Source of the DNA: Rhodospirillales bacterium
GTDB lineage: Bacteria; Pseudomonadota; Alphaproteobacteria; Acetobacterales; Acetobacteraceae
Direction of reading: 5' to 3'
DNA length: 41,165 nucleotides
NCBI GenBank assembly: GCA_025352665.1
Contig: JANXSM010000166.1
Span: 1 to 41,165, forward strand
Shown in pieces: positions 1 through 8,136 of the stretch; positions within the stretch are counted from its first letter, which is position 1; every line of letters starts with the position of its first letter. The notes under the pieces were generated by a model. The model was given only the letters and a program-made list of their open reading frames with translations, did not search any database and was not told the origin of the DNA. Position numbers and translations under genes: made by a program.

Positions 1-23
1 GCGCGGAGCGCAGCCGGACACCT

Positions 24-1121
24 CTACCAGCCGTTCACCCGCGGCCAGATCGCCGCCACCGTGTCGCCTTCGTCCACCACGAAGTAGCGGTCGTACGCGG
101 CCACCATCAGGCAAGTGTGGTTGGGCAGAATTCGCACCTTGCTGCCGATCGGCAGATACGGGACCGGCAGTATCGGGTCGAGGTCGACCATGCCGTGCTC
201 CTGGTAGGCCTGCCCGACGATGGATCGGCCGTAGCTGCGCCGTCCCAGCACATCCACCATCAGCCCGAACCCCTGGTCGTTGCCCGTGGCCTCGGTGCTG
301 CGGTCCTTCGACAGGGCGATGGCGCCGGCATCGATCACCACCCGGTTCTGCGCGGGACGGTGGCCGATCACGCTTGCGAGCACGCTGACCGCGATGTCCT
401 CGCCGCGATGCGTGCCGATCTCGGCCTGGAACAGGTCGCCGAACATATACACCCCAGGCCGCATCTCCGTGATGCCCGCGAGATCGACCGCGGCACGAGC
501 GGTCGGTGAGCTGCCGATCGAAACGATCGGAACCGCGTGGCCTGCCGCGCGCAGCTGGTCGGCGGCAAACACGGCGCCGCTGCGTTCGCTTTCGGCGTAG
601 CGCAGCATCTCCTGCGGCGAGCGGCCGCCGTAGGAGTGCCCGGCATGCGACATCACCCCCTGCAGACACGGCCCTAGCCGCTCCGCGATATCGAGCAGTA
701 ACGGATCGTCTGGCGCCAGGCCGCCACGATGCTCGCCGGTGTCGATTTCGATGAGCACGCGCGGCGGCAGCACCTGGCCTGCGATATGGCCGGCCATGTC
801 GAGATCGTCGGTGATCACCATCACTGCCGCGCCAGAGGCATTGAGCTTGGCCACCTGTTCCAGCTTCTGCGGGGTGATCCCCACGGCGTACAGCACGTCG
901 GAGAACCCGTGGCCGACGAAATACTCGGCTTCCGCCAGCGTCGACACGGTGATGGCGGAGGCCCCGGCGAGGCGCGCGACATCGACCGATTTGGCGGTTT
1001 TCATATGCGGCCGCAGCCCCACGCCATGGCGCGCCACGGCATGCGCCATCCAGGCGAGGTTGTGCTGCAGGATGCGGCGATCCAGCACAAGGCAGGGTGT
1101 GGGCAGGTCGGCCAATCTCAT
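24..1121 (-). CDS. PLP-dependent D-threonine aldolase / D-serine dehydratase-type enzyme (DSD1 family)
   Basis: This is a fold-type III PLP enzyme of about 365 residues with an N-terminal alanine-racemase-like barrel. The PLP lysine lies in RPHMKTAKS, close to the N terminus. The C-terminal metal site shows as PNHTCL: the His-x-Cys pair that binds zinc in D-serine dehydratase; D-threonine aldolases use a similar pair. The family cleaves D-3-hydroxy amino acids to glycine plus aldehyde, or deaminates D-serine; the sequence does not tell which. I chose the second in-frame ATG because GGGAG stands 7 nt before it. The first ATG at 1142 would put a palindrome where its ribosome site should be. The gene is divergent from an M20 peptidase. 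Confidence 0.82.
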   Translation of the reverse strand: MRLADLPTPCLVLDRRILQHNLAWMAHAVARHGVGLRPHMKTAKSVDVARLAGASAITVSTLAEAEYFVGHGFSDVLYAVGITPQKLEQVAKLNASGAAVMVITDDLDMAGHIAGQVLPPRVLIEIDTGEHRGGLAPDDPLLLDIAERLGPCLQGVMSHAGHSYGGRSPQEMLRYAESERSGAVFAADQLRAAGHAVPIVSIGSSPTARAAVDLAGITEMRPGVYMFGDLFQAEIGTHRGEDIAVSVLASVIGHRPAQNRVVIDAGAIALSKDRSTEATGNDQGFGLMVDVLGRRSYGRSIVGQAYQEHGMVDLDPILPVPYLPIGSKVRILPNHTCLMVAAYDRYFVVDEGDTVAAIWPRVNGW

Positions 1122-1146
1122 GCACGGGCTCCCACGCGTCATAGGG

Positions 1147-1162
1147 TGTGATATACCTCACA
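1147..1162. promoter_or_regulatory. Perfect CRP-type palindrome in the divergent intergenic region
   Basis: TGTGA-N6-TCACA, the exact core consensus of CRP-family regulators, sits in a longer perfect 8+8 bp inverted repeat with a 6-nt spacer (1144-1165). It lies 26-41 nt upstream of the D-amino-acid enzyme start and about 120 nt upstream of the M20 peptidase start, so one regulator could act on both genes. The match is seen directly. Which protein binds is inference, since GntR-type regulators also use short palindromes. Confidence 0.5.
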
Positions 1163-1280
1163 CCCCCACCGGGCTCTGGCGAGGAGTGTGCCGCCGGCCA
1201 TCGCTACCACCGCGCCCCCCACCTGGCCAGCGCTCGCCGCCCGCGCGGCCAGGGTTGCGCAAACTGCAGGAATTCGCCGC

Positions 1281-2378
1281 ATGGATGACGTGATACGCCT
1301 CGCGCAGGCTCTGGTGGCCATTGATAGCCGCAGCCACCTTTGCAACCACACGATCGCGGATCGCATCGAGACGGAGCTGTACGGCTTCGAAGTCGAACGC
1401 ATCGATTTCCGCGATGCCGCTGGAACCGCCAAGCGCGCCCTGGTCGCCAGCCGCGGCGGCCCCGGCGGGCTCGCCTTCTCCGGCCACATGGACACGGTGC
1501 CCGACACCGGCTGGACCGAGGATCCCTGGTCCGCCCGCATGGTCGATGGCGAAATCCACGGCCTAGGCAGCGCCGACATGAAGGGCCCGCTCGCCGCCTG
1601 CATCCTGGCGGCGCGCGCGGTGCCGGAGGGCATTCCCGTGGGGCTGCTGATCACCACCGACGAGGAGACCACCAAGGGCGGTGCGCGGGCGATCGTCGAA
1701 CGCTCGGATCTCGCGCGCCGCATGCGGCCCTCCGGCATCGTGGTGGCGGAGCCGACGCAGCTGATACCGGTGCGTGGCCATCGCGCCCATATTGGCTTCA
1801 CCGTCACCGCCACCGGGGTGCAGGCGCACAGCGCCACCGGGCTGGGCCACAACGCGAACTGGGACCTGGTGGAATTCCTGTCCGACATGAAGGCGCTGCG
1901 CGAACGGCTGCGCGGCGAACCCGCGCTGCAGGATGCCCAGTACGAACCGCCTTTCAGCGATTTCAACATGGTGATCGACAACCATGGCACGGCCGTCAAT
2001 GTAACCGTGCCACGCGCCACCGTGCGGCTGAAGTACCGCTACAGTGCCGGAATCGACCCGACGCTGGTGATCGCTGCGGTGCAACGCTCGGCCGCCCGTG
2101 CCGGCCTCGACGTGGTCCTGGCGCAGGAAGGCCGGCCGCCGGAACTGCCCATCGACGACCGGCTGATCCGCGCAGCCGTCGCCGCCACCGGCCATAACGC
2201 CATCACCGCGCCCTACGGCACCGACGCCTCGGTGCTGCAGGAGCTGGCGCCTTGCGTCATCGTGGGCCCGGGCGACATTGGCACCGCGCACCGGCCTGGC
2301 GAGCATGTGCCGGCGTCGGCACTCGTCGCGGCGGTGGAGCTGTTTTCCCGGATGGCGGTCACGGCGGCCACCGCCTAG
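1281..2378 (+). CDS. M20-family metallopeptidase (ArgE/DapE-like deacylase)
   Basis: A di-zinc M20 hydrolase of 365 aa that cleaves an amide bond of an N-acylated amino acid or small peptide in the cytosol. Visible residues, counted from the chosen start: H69 and D71 in SGHMDTVP, bridging D99 in GSADMKGP, catalytic E128 and metal E129 in TTDEET, E156 in VVAEPT, and a late His in GTAHRPGEH. An in-frame ATG 93 nt upstream exists, but ATG 1281 has GCAGGA about 9 nt before it and starts where family members start. ArgE, DapE and other specificities cannot be separated by eye. It shares its upstream region with the divergent D-amino-acid enzyme. Confidence 0.85.
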   Translation: MDDVIRLAQALVAIDSRSHLCNHTIADRIETELYGFEVERIDFRDAAGTAKRALVASRGGPGGLAFSGHMDTVPDTGWTEDPWSARMVDGEIHGLGSADMKGPLAACILAARAVPEGIPVGLLITTDEETTKGGARAIVERSDLARRMRPSGIVVAEPTQLIPVRGHRAHIGFTVTATGVQAHSATGLGHNANWDLVEFLSDMKALRERLRGEPALQDAQYEPPFSDFNMVIDNHGTAVNVTVPRATVRLKYRYSAGIDPTLVIAAVQRSAARAGLDVVLAQEGRPPELPIDDRLIRAAVAATGHNAITAPYGTDASVLQELAPCVIVGPGDIGTAHRPGEHVPASALVAAVELFSRMAVTAATA

Positions 2379-2388
2379 TCTGACGCAT

Positions 2389-3849
2389 ATGACCCGTTTG
2401 CTCCCGCTGCTGTATTTCGTCGGATCGTTATGCTTCGGCATCACGCTCATCGCAGTCACCCCGATCGGACAGGTGGCGGACGAAGTGGTGCACATCATCC
2501 GCGCCGACGCGATCACCCACGGCAAGTTCCTAGGCCGCAAGCTGCCCTCGCCGATGTATGGCACCAAGGTGATGCAGGGGGGCACGTTTGCCGACAGCGG
2601 GCTGTTCTGGATGGCGATCGACTCGCTGCTCCAAGGCCACCGCCTGCAGACGCCGGAGAACGCCAGCCGGGTGCGCGAGATGGGCTGGTCGCATCGGATC
2701 GAATTGTACGAAACCGGCGGGATCGGCGGTTATTTTCCGATTTTCTATCTGCCGGCGGCGGCCGGCCTGGGCACCGCGCGGCTGCTTGGCGCTTCGCCAT
2801 ACAATGCAGTGCAGATCGGCCGCTTCGCCAATCTACTGGCGTTTCTCGCCATGGGCACCACCGCATTATGGGTGGCCCGGCGTGGGCGCGCCGTGCTGCT
2901 CTGGGTGCTCGCCGCGCCGATGACGCTATCGCTCGCCGCCTCGTTCAACCAGGACGGCCAGCTGATCGGCGCCGCGGTGCTCGGCGCGGCTCTCGCCAGC
3001 CGCGCCTGGGACGCAGCCGATACACCGGACGAACTGCCACACACGCGCTGGTTCTGGGCTGCCGCTGCCGTCATCGGCCTGCTCGCCCTGGTCAAGCCGC
3101 CGTATCTCTCGCTGGGCGTGCTGCTGTTGCTGCCGTTGCCTGCCGACTGGCGCTCGCGGGCGGACCGCGAGGCGTTGTGGCGGCGGATCGGCATCCTCGC
3201 GCTGCTCAGCATTCCGTGCCTGCTGTGGCTGACGCTCGCCTTCCCGTCGGCCACCGGCAGCCCGATGCATCAGCCGTACGAGGCGGGCCCACTATGGCCT
3301 GGCGCGCACCCAACGACCTTCCTCGGCACCGATCCGGCGGCACAGATGCGCGTGCTGCTGGCTCATCCGCTGCAGGCGGTGGTGCTGCCGGTTTGGGAAT
3401 TCTTCCACTCCCCCGCTTTATTGCTGCAGGCGATCGGCATACTCGGCTGGCTCAACATTCGTTTTGCCGACTGGTTCTATGCGCTGTGGGGGGCCGCTTT
3501 CGCGGCAGCCGTGGTGGCTGGCGTGCTGACGCCGCGCATGTTCGATGCCCGCCGCCACCTGCGCCCGGCCGACATTGCCGTGGTTGTCCTCGCCGTGATC
3601 GCCACGATCTGGGCCATCTATTTGTCGCAATATGTGACCTGGACCGACGTCGGCAAAGCCAGCATCGATGGCGTGACCGGCCGCTACCTGCTGCCGCTGA
3701 TACCGATGCTCGCGGTTGTGCTGCCACGGCTGGCAGGCCCGGCCGGCGCGCGCGTGGGCCGGGTGCTTGATCTGGCGCCCCTGCTGATGTTGGTGTTGGG
3801 CGGCTACGTCGTGCAGCGGGCGCTGATCGCCTTCTTCTTCATTCATTGA
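2389..3849 (+). CDS. DUF2142-type polytopic membrane protein
   Basis: A 486-aa inner-membrane protein with an N-terminal membrane segment, then a conserved acidic loop (PIGQVADEVVHIIRA, about residues 24-38) and many hydrophobic segments to the C terminus. The proline plus acidic DE..H loop after the first membrane segment is typical of DUF2142 proteins, which resemble GT-C glycosyltransferases and often sit in surface-polysaccharide loci. No substrate can be named. ATG 2389 begins 10 nt after the stop of the M20 peptidase, so the two may be cotranscribed. Its 3' end overlaps the convergent HAMP protein by 7 nt. Confidence 0.7.
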   Translation: MTRLLPLLYFVGSLCFGITLIAVTPIGQVADEVVHIIRADAITHGKFLGRKLPSPMYGTKVMQGGTFADSGLFWMAIDSLLQGHRLQTPENASRVREMGWSHRIELYETGGIGGYFPIFYLPAAAGLGTARLLGASPYNAVQIGRFANLLAFLAMGTTALWVARRGRAVLLWVLAAPMTLSLAASFNQDGQLIGAAVLGAALASRAWDAADTPDELPHTRWFWAAAAVIGLLALVKPPYLSLGVLLLLPLPADWRSRADREALWRRIGILALLSIPCLLWLTLAFPSATGSPMHQPYEAGPLWPGAHPTTFLGTDPAAQMRVLLAHPLQAVVLPVWEFFHSPALLLQAIGILGWLNIRFADWFYALWGAAFAAAVVAGVLTPRMFDARRHLRPADIAVVVLAVIATIWAIYLSQYVTWTDVGKASIDGVTGRYLLPLIPMLAVVLPRLAGPAGARVGRVLDLAPLLMLVLGGYVVQRALIAFFFIH

Positions 3850-4313
3850 ACCTGGGCGTCAGTCGCCCGCGCCTCTGCGTGAAACACTGCGAGCGCCCGT
3901 GCCATGTCGCCGATCGCGTCGTCGGCCTCCAGCGAGGGAATGAACCCCGCCGGCTCCCGGTCTGCCATGCGCATCATGGTGGCTGAGACAGCACCCAGCC
4001 GCTGCAGCAGGCGGCACTGGGTCCGCCAGCTGATCGCCAGCAGCACCAGCCCGGTCGTCGCGGCAACTGCCGTCGTTACCAGCACGAGTCCCGCCAACGC
4101 CTGCGGGTCGCCGCCATGGCTGATCTGCCACACGGCGTTGACATTGGCGCTGGCCATCACGGCCATCGCCGCCATCGGCAGCAGGACAGCGCGGTGCGAC
4201 GGACCTGCCAGTCCACGCTGCGCCAGGCGCTCCTGCGGGACAGCGCCGGGGCCGCGGCTGGCGCGGGGGGCTGCGATCAACCAGTCTCCGTCGGGCAGGG
4301 CGGTGGCGATCAT
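3843..4313 (-). CDS. Small membrane protein ending in a HAMP-like domain, with no output domain
   Basis: 156 aa with two hydrophobic segments (about residues 43-62 and 73-96) followed by a HAMP-like stretch (about 97-148). The second HAMP helix is recognisable in EADDAIGDMARALAVFHAEA, matching the DEIGxMAxAxxxF pattern of receptors. The protein then stops, so there is no kinase, cyclase or methyl-accepting domain. GGAG lies 7 nt before the ATG, which suggests it is translated. It could be a stand-alone HAMP protein or the leftover front of a receptor gene; no continuation is visible because it runs into the convergent DUF2142 gene. Confidence 0.6.
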   Translation of the reverse strand: MIATALPDGDWLIAAPRASRGPGAVPQERLAQRGLAGPSHRAVLLPMAAMAVMASANVNAVWQISHGGDPQALAGLVLVTTAVAATTGLVLLAISWRTQCRLLQRLGAVSATMMRMADREPAGFIPSLEADDAIGDMARALAVFHAEARATDAQVQ

Positions 4314-4372
4314 GGGTGTACTCCGGCAAAAGGGGATCGATCGGATGCGTCTCTACCGCTGAGACTAGCTCC

Positions 4373-4648
4373 CGATTTCTTGCGATTCTGTTACTGCGCC
4401 ATCCGCCTTCCTTCGCCGTCGCCATTCCGCTGATGCTCGCCACCTGTTTCGAGTGGGTGCAGCCCAGCGTCGAACAGGCGGTGCGCCCAGTGCGAGTGAT
4501 CCGGGCGCTTCCCGCGCCCGCGCGCACAAAGCGGGTCTATTCCGGCATCGTGGTGACGCTCGAAATCGCCGACCTTCACGCTTTCTTGACGACTTATGCG
4601 GCAAACCTTGTGACGTCTGTCACGTTCCCGCCACGGAACGCTGGCTAG
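4373..4648 (+). pseudogene. Probable remnant of an RND efflux periplasmic adaptor (N-terminal part only)
   Basis: One open frame reads a hydrophobic segment with a lipobox-like LATC, then VRPVRVIRALPAPA and RTKRVYSGIV, then a weak echo of the ETDLGFR region. This is the layout of the first 60-70 residues of HlyD/AcrA-type adaptors of RND pumps (RPVRVVxxxPA, followed by YSGxV). The frame ends at 4648, with no hairpin, barrel or partner pump gene. I read it as a decayed fragment. Chance resemblance is possible because the recognisable stretch is short. Confidence 0.35.
4609..4624. promoter_or_regulatory. CRP-like near-palindrome
   Basis: TGTGA-N6-TCACG matches the CRP core at nine of ten positions. 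It lies 94 nt upstream of the small gene at 4718. It resembles the perfect site at 1147-1162. A TTGACG stands about 23 nt before it, but I see no convincing -10 box. Confidence 0.3.
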
Positions 4649-4717
4649 GTTCAGCGCTTAAGAGAGTGACACCAACGGTACTACTGAGTGCACGATTTTA
4701 AAGTGGAGGTCGCCGCG

Positions 4718-4942
4718 ATGAGCCAGATGAACGCAGCTCCCCTGTTCCCCGCATCGGTGGTTTTCCCGGATGTCGACGCTGTCACTCTGGCGCGCGAGGA
4801 GGCCCAGGCCAAGCTGAGCCGCGCCGTGTTCGCCGGCGGCGCCTGGCATACCTACCTGCGCAAGACCCTGCCGCCGCTGGGCCAGCAGGTGGGCGGGACG
4901 CTGGGCGCGGATCCGCTACCGCATTGGAGCGACGCCAGCTGA
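4718..4942 (+). CDS. Small hypothetical protein, 74 aa
   Basis: A short soluble protein with no recognised family. It has a VDAVTLAREEAQAKLSRAVF helix-like middle and a Gly/Pro-rich end. The start is chosen because GGAGG sits 8 nt before ATG 4718; an upstream in-frame ATG at 4688 has no comparable site. It stands alone, with a convergent neighbour 10 nt beyond its stop and a CRP-like site about 95 nt upstream. The good ribosome site is the main reason to call it a gene. Confidence 0.5.
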   Translation: MSQMNAAPLFPASVVFPDVDAVTLAREEAQAKLSRAVFAGGAWHTYLRKTLPPLGQQVGGTLGADPLPHWSDAS

Positions 4943-4952
4943 ACGCTGCGGG

Positions 4953-5633
4953 TCAGGCGGTCATTTGTTCCTTGAGGGCATAGGCGGTGCGGCAGACCTT
5001 CTCCCAGCATTCGAACGAGAAATCATGGGCGTTGGAGCCCGGCGCGAAACGGTCCATCCGGCCGCGCATCAAGCCGGGGGCGACGATTTCGACGGTCGCG
5101 GCCGGATGCGTGGCATCTGCCAGGTCCATCCACAACAGCCACGCCGGCCCATAGGCACGCGCCGCGGCGACAAGCTTCATCGCCTGCGGCTGCGTGATCG
5201 GAATCATGCTGCGGTAGACGAAGATTTTGGTCGCTTCGGTCAGATCTTCAGTCAATTTTCGCGTGAGGTACGGTAGCCGGCGAATTTCCCGGCGATGCAC
5301 GTCCTCTGGCGGCTTCTCGCCGGCCAAAACCCAGGCGTGATAGTACAGGCCGAAGGTCTTGTCCGAGATCATGTATTCCCGGCCGTTTGACGACAGCTCG
5401 ACCTCGATCCGATCCGACCGGCCCAGGCCCTCGAACCGCGCGGTCAGGGCTGCGAGTAGCTTTGGCAAGGGCGTGCTGGAAAACCGCAGCAGCCCAAGCG
5501 GTTCGGCGCCGCCGCGGCGCTGGACCAGGCCAAATTCGCAGTTTTCCCCGAGGCTTTCGAACTGCGTGAACAGTTCGGCGGTGGGCAGCTCACTGCCGGG
5601 TGCCGGCGCGTGGGTGGGCGAGACTGACGACAC
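4953..5633 (-). CDS. Unassigned protein with an SLGENCEFG motif
   Basis: About 226 aa. The clearest mark is FESLGENCEFGLVQRRGG followed by PLGLLRFSSTP. As I recall, this motif occurs in alphaproteobacterial hypothetical proteins, sometimes near glycosyltransferases or TPR proteins; the conserved Cys and Asn/Glu suggest an active or binding site, but no reaction is known to me. There are no membrane segments. I prefer GTG 5633, which has AAGGAG 10 nt upstream. A GTG at 5756 would add 41 residues of unconvincing sequence. Convergent with the small gene at 4718. Confidence 0.55.
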   Translation of the reverse strand: MSSVSPTHAPAPGSELPTAELFTQFESLGENCEFGLVQRRGGAEPLGLLRFSSTPLPKLLAALTARFEGLGRSDRIEVELSSNGREYMISDKTFGLYYHAWVLAGEKPPEDVHRREIRRLPYLTRKLTEDLTEATKIFVYRSMIPITQPQAMKLVAAARAYGPAWLLWMDLADATHPAATVEIVAPGLMRGRMDRFAPGSNAHDFSFECWEKVCRTAYALKEQMTA

Positions 5634-5952
5634 GATCGATGCGTCTCCTTGTTTGCGCCGATCCGTTGCGAAGATCCGCCAGGATCCCCGGTCTGTCACA
5701 GGCTGGTACCGGACATTTGTTGCCGGACGATTAATTTCAGATGGGCGTGTCACCACCCGATGACAGATGTGGGGGAAACAATGACAGATGTGAAGGAAAC
5801 CAGGTTCATCACAAAGTCACTGCCCTCCTTCATCTCGCTTGCGGCTGACCGGTCCCGTGGCCACTTCGCCGCAACCAGCGAAACCGATTGTGTTTCGCAG
5901 CGTCACACGCCACTGAAACCCATGCGTGCGTCCGGAAAAAGGAAAACATCAC
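5634..5952. other. Divergent intergenic region with a tandem repeat
   Basis: About 320 bp between the SLGENCEFG gene (-) and the acyl-CoA dehydrogenase (+), unless the longer GTG start at 5756 is used for the former. It contains the 21-bp tandem repeat at 5760-5801 and an AT-richer patch around 5715-5740 that may hold promoters. No operator or RNA gene is recognised. Confidence 0.45.
5760..5801. repeat. Two-copy 21-bp tandem repeat
   Basis: Two adjacent 21-nt units, each starting ATGACAGATGTG and ending GGAAAC plus one base, agree at 18 of 21 positions. The unit is a multiple of three and starts with ATG, but the frame that follows does not look like a gene. It lies about 150-190 nt upstream of the acyl-CoA dehydrogenase start. 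Confidence 0.7.
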
Positions 5953-7158
5953 ATGGAATTCAGTCTCCGGACGGAGGTCGAGCAGGCCAGACTCGCCATT
6001 CGCGGCTTCGTTGATCAACGGCTGATCCCGCTCGAGACGGATCCTTCGTCCTATGATGAACATGAGAACATCCGCCCCGGCCTTTTGGGCGAACTGCGCA
6101 CCGACGCCAAGGCGATGGGGCTCTGGGCGCTGTCGGTGCCGCTTGCGCGGGGCGGCCGGGGATTTTCGATGGCCGATATCGCGCCCTGCTACGAGGAGAT
6201 GAACCGGGCGATCTTCGGCCCGGTCGTGTTCAACGCGGCGGCACCGGACGATGGCAACATTCGGGTGCTTGGACAGGTCGCGACCGAGGCGCAGAAGCAG
6301 CGCTGGCTGCAGCCGATCATCGATGGCGAGGTGCAGTCCGCCTTCGCCATGACGGAGCCGGACGGCTGCGGCTCCGACCCTGCGCTGACCTACACCACCG
6401 CCACCCGCACTGCCACAGGCTGGACCATCCACGGCCGCAAATGGTTCATCACCGGCGCCGGTGTGGCCAAGCATTTCATCCTGATCGCCCGCACCTCGGA
6501 CGACGCACGCAAGGGTCTGTCCGCGTTCCTGTTCCACGCGGACCAGCCGGGCTGGCGGATCGTTCGCCGCATTGCGATCATGGGGCCGGAAGAACACGGC
6601 GGCCACTGCGAACTCGCCTTCGACGGGCTGGAGATCCCCGAGGAGAACCTGCTGATGAACGTGGGAGACGGGCTGAAGCTGACCCAGATCCGCCTGGGCC
6701 CAGCCCGGCTGACCCATTGCATGCGCTGGACCGGCTTGGCCCGCCGCGCGCTTGAGATCGCCATGGCGCATGCCGAAACCCGCCGCTCGTTCGGGGCCAC
6801 GCTGATCGACCATGAAAGCGTGCAGGGCCTGGTGGGCTCCGCTGCCATGGAGATCCAGATCGGCCGCCTGCTGACCATGCACGCCGCCTGGAAACTCGAT
6901 CAGGGCGATTTCGCCCGCAAGGAGGTCTCCATGGCCAAGATCGTGGTGGCGGATGCCTTGCAAAAGGCCGTCGACACCGCGCTGCAGCTGCTCGGCGCCA
7001 AGGGCTATTCGAAGGACACCGTCATCGAGTGGATGTACCGCTACGCCCGCCAGGCAAGGCTGGTCGACGGTGCCTCCGAAGTGCATCGCATGGTGCTGGC
7101 CAACACGCTGCGCGCCGAGGGCCGTGACTTTTTCGCCTGGGATGCCGCCCATGGATGA
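5953..7158 (+). CDS. ACAD10/11-type acyl-CoA dehydrogenase (LvaC-like)
   Basis: A 401-aa flavin-dependent acyl-CoA dehydrogenase with N-terminal helical, central beta and C-terminal helical domains. The FAD/substrate signature is FAMTEPDGCGSDPA (residues 131-144). The region that usually carries the catalytic Glu reads RLVDGASEVHRM, with Asp372 in that position, as in the ACAD10/ACAD11 branch. It overlaps the kinase gene by 8 nt, and a small DUF6285-like gene follows. In Pseudomonas putida the similar trio LvaC-LvaA-LvaB converts 4-hydroxyvaleryl-CoA through a 4-phospho intermediate to an enoyl-CoA; that role here is inference. ATG 5953 is preceded by AAAGGAAAA; an upstream in-frame ATG at 5926 lacks one. 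Confidence 0.88.
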   Translation: MEFSLRTEVEQARLAIRGFVDQRLIPLETDPSSYDEHENIRPGLLGELRTDAKAMGLWALSVPLARGGRGFSMADIAPCYEEMNRAIFGPVVFNAAAPDDGNIRVLGQVATEAQKQRWLQPIIDGEVQSAFAMTEPDGCGSDPALTYTTATRTATGWTIHGRKWFITGAGVAKHFILIARTSDDARKGLSAFLFHADQPGWRIVRRIAIMGPEEHGGHCELAFDGLEIPEENLLMNVGDGLKLTQIRLGPARLTHCMRWTGLARRALEIAMAHAETRRSFGATLIDHESVQGLVGSAAMEIQIGRLLTMHAAWKLDQGDFARKEVSMAKIVVADALQKAVDTALQLLGAKGYSKDTVIEWMYRYARQARLVDGASEVHRMVLANTLRAEGRDFFAWDAAHG

Positions 7159-8131
7159 AACCCGCAGCCAGGGCCTTGCCCGCTGGCTGCCCGAAGCTGT
7201 TGTGATCGAGGCGATGTCGCTGATGTCGGGCGGCGCCATCCAGCAGAACTGGCGCATGGACGTTCTGGTGGACGGCGAGCCCGAGGCCTGGGTGCTGCGT
7301 ACCGACTCCGCGGCAACCCTTTCCCACAGCCGGCCACGGGCCGAGGAATTCGCCCTGCTGCAGGCAGCGCACGCAGCCGGAGTGGCGGTGCCTGAGCCGC
7401 TGTTGCTGTGCGAGGACACGAGCGTGATCGGCGGCGTGTTCTTCATCATGCGGCGCGTGGCCGGCACCGCCACGGCCCACCGCATCGTACGGAGCGAAAC
7501 GCTCGGCGGCGGGCGGGCGGGCCTGACGGCAGCACTCGGCCGCCAGCTCGCCCGTATCCACCGCATCCGCCCCGGCCATGCCGGCCTGGAATTCCTGCGC
7601 CCACACCCGCACCGGGCGCCGATGCAACGCTTCGTGGCCGAGATGCGCGCCCATCTCGATCAGGACCGCGCGCCGCGGCCGATCCTGGAATGGGGGCTGC
7701 GGCACCTCGAACGCCATGCACCCGAGGCGGGACCGCTGGTGCTCTGCCACAATGATTTCCGCACCGGCAACATCATGGTCGACGATCATGCCGTCACCGG
7801 TGTGCTGGACTGGGAGTTCGCCGGCTGGGGCGATCCGCACGAAGACCTCGGCTGGCTATGCGCGCGCTGCTGGCGGTTCGCCAGCCCCCACGAAGTCGGC
7901 GGCATCGGCGAGCGGGCCACGCTATACGGCGCCTACACCGCAGAATCGGGCCAGGCGATCGACCCCGCACAGGTCCGCATCTGGGAGATCGCGGCCACAA
8001 TCCGTTGGGCGGTGATTGCTCTCTCGCAGGCCGAGCGACACATCTCCGGCGCCGAACGCAGCCTGGAACTGGCGTTGACCGGCCATATCGTGCCGGAACT
8101 CGAGCTCGACATCATGCGAGCGGTCGCTTGA
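7151..8131 (+). CDS. APH-fold phosphotransferase, probable hydroxyacyl-CoA kinase (LvaA-like)
   Basis: A 326-aa aminoglycoside-phosphotransferase/choline-kinase fold protein. The catalytic loop is CHNDFRTGN (H200, D202, N207) and the metal-binding Asp is D220 in LDWEFAGWGDP. The N-lobe holds the ATP-binding region, with VLRTD near residue 50. The family name suggests drug resistance, but its position after an ACAD10/11-type dehydrogenase points to phosphorylation of a 4-hydroxyacyl-CoA instead, as in LvaA or the kinase part of ACAD11. The start overlaps the dehydrogenase stop (ATGGATGA), a sign of translational coupling. Confidence 0.85.
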   Translation: MDETRSQGLARWLPEAVVIEAMSLMSGGAIQQNWRMDVLVDGEPEAWVLRTDSAATLSHSRPRAEEFALLQAAHAAGVAVPEPLLLCEDTSVIGGVFFIMRRVAGTATAHRIVRSETLGGGRAGLTAALGRQLARIHRIRPGHAGLEFLRPHPHRAPMQRFVAEMRAHLDQDRAPRPILEWGLRHLERHAPEAGPLVLCHNDFRTGNIMVDDHAVTGVLDWEFAGWGDPHEDLGWLCARCWRFASPHEVGGIGERATLYGAYTAESGQAIDPAQVRIWEIAATIRWAVIALSQAERHISGAERSLELALTGHIVPELELDIMRAVA

Positions 8132-8136
8132 GCGGC

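Larger units (their letters stand above)
4314..4717. other. About 400 bp without an intact gene
   Basis: This gap lies between the divergent HAMP protein and a small hypothetical gene. It holds the leader and ribosome site of the HAMP gene, the possible RND-adaptor remnant, a CRP-like near-palindrome at 4609-4624, and a GGAGG ribosome site at about 4705-4709. Nothing else is recognised. Confidence 0.5.

Noticed and set aside
5781-6014. A 77-codon plus-strand frame beginning inside the tandem repeat, with a G-rich stretch before its ATG
   Set aside because: It overlaps the well-supported acyl-CoA dehydrogenase start in another frame, its residues resemble no protein I know, and the purine-rich stretch is part of the repeat.
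7151-8131. Aminoglycoside resistance gene
   Set aside because: The fold is that of APH enzymes, but linkage to an ACAD10/11-type dehydrogenase and a DUF6285-like gene fits hydroxyacyl-CoA phosphorylation better.
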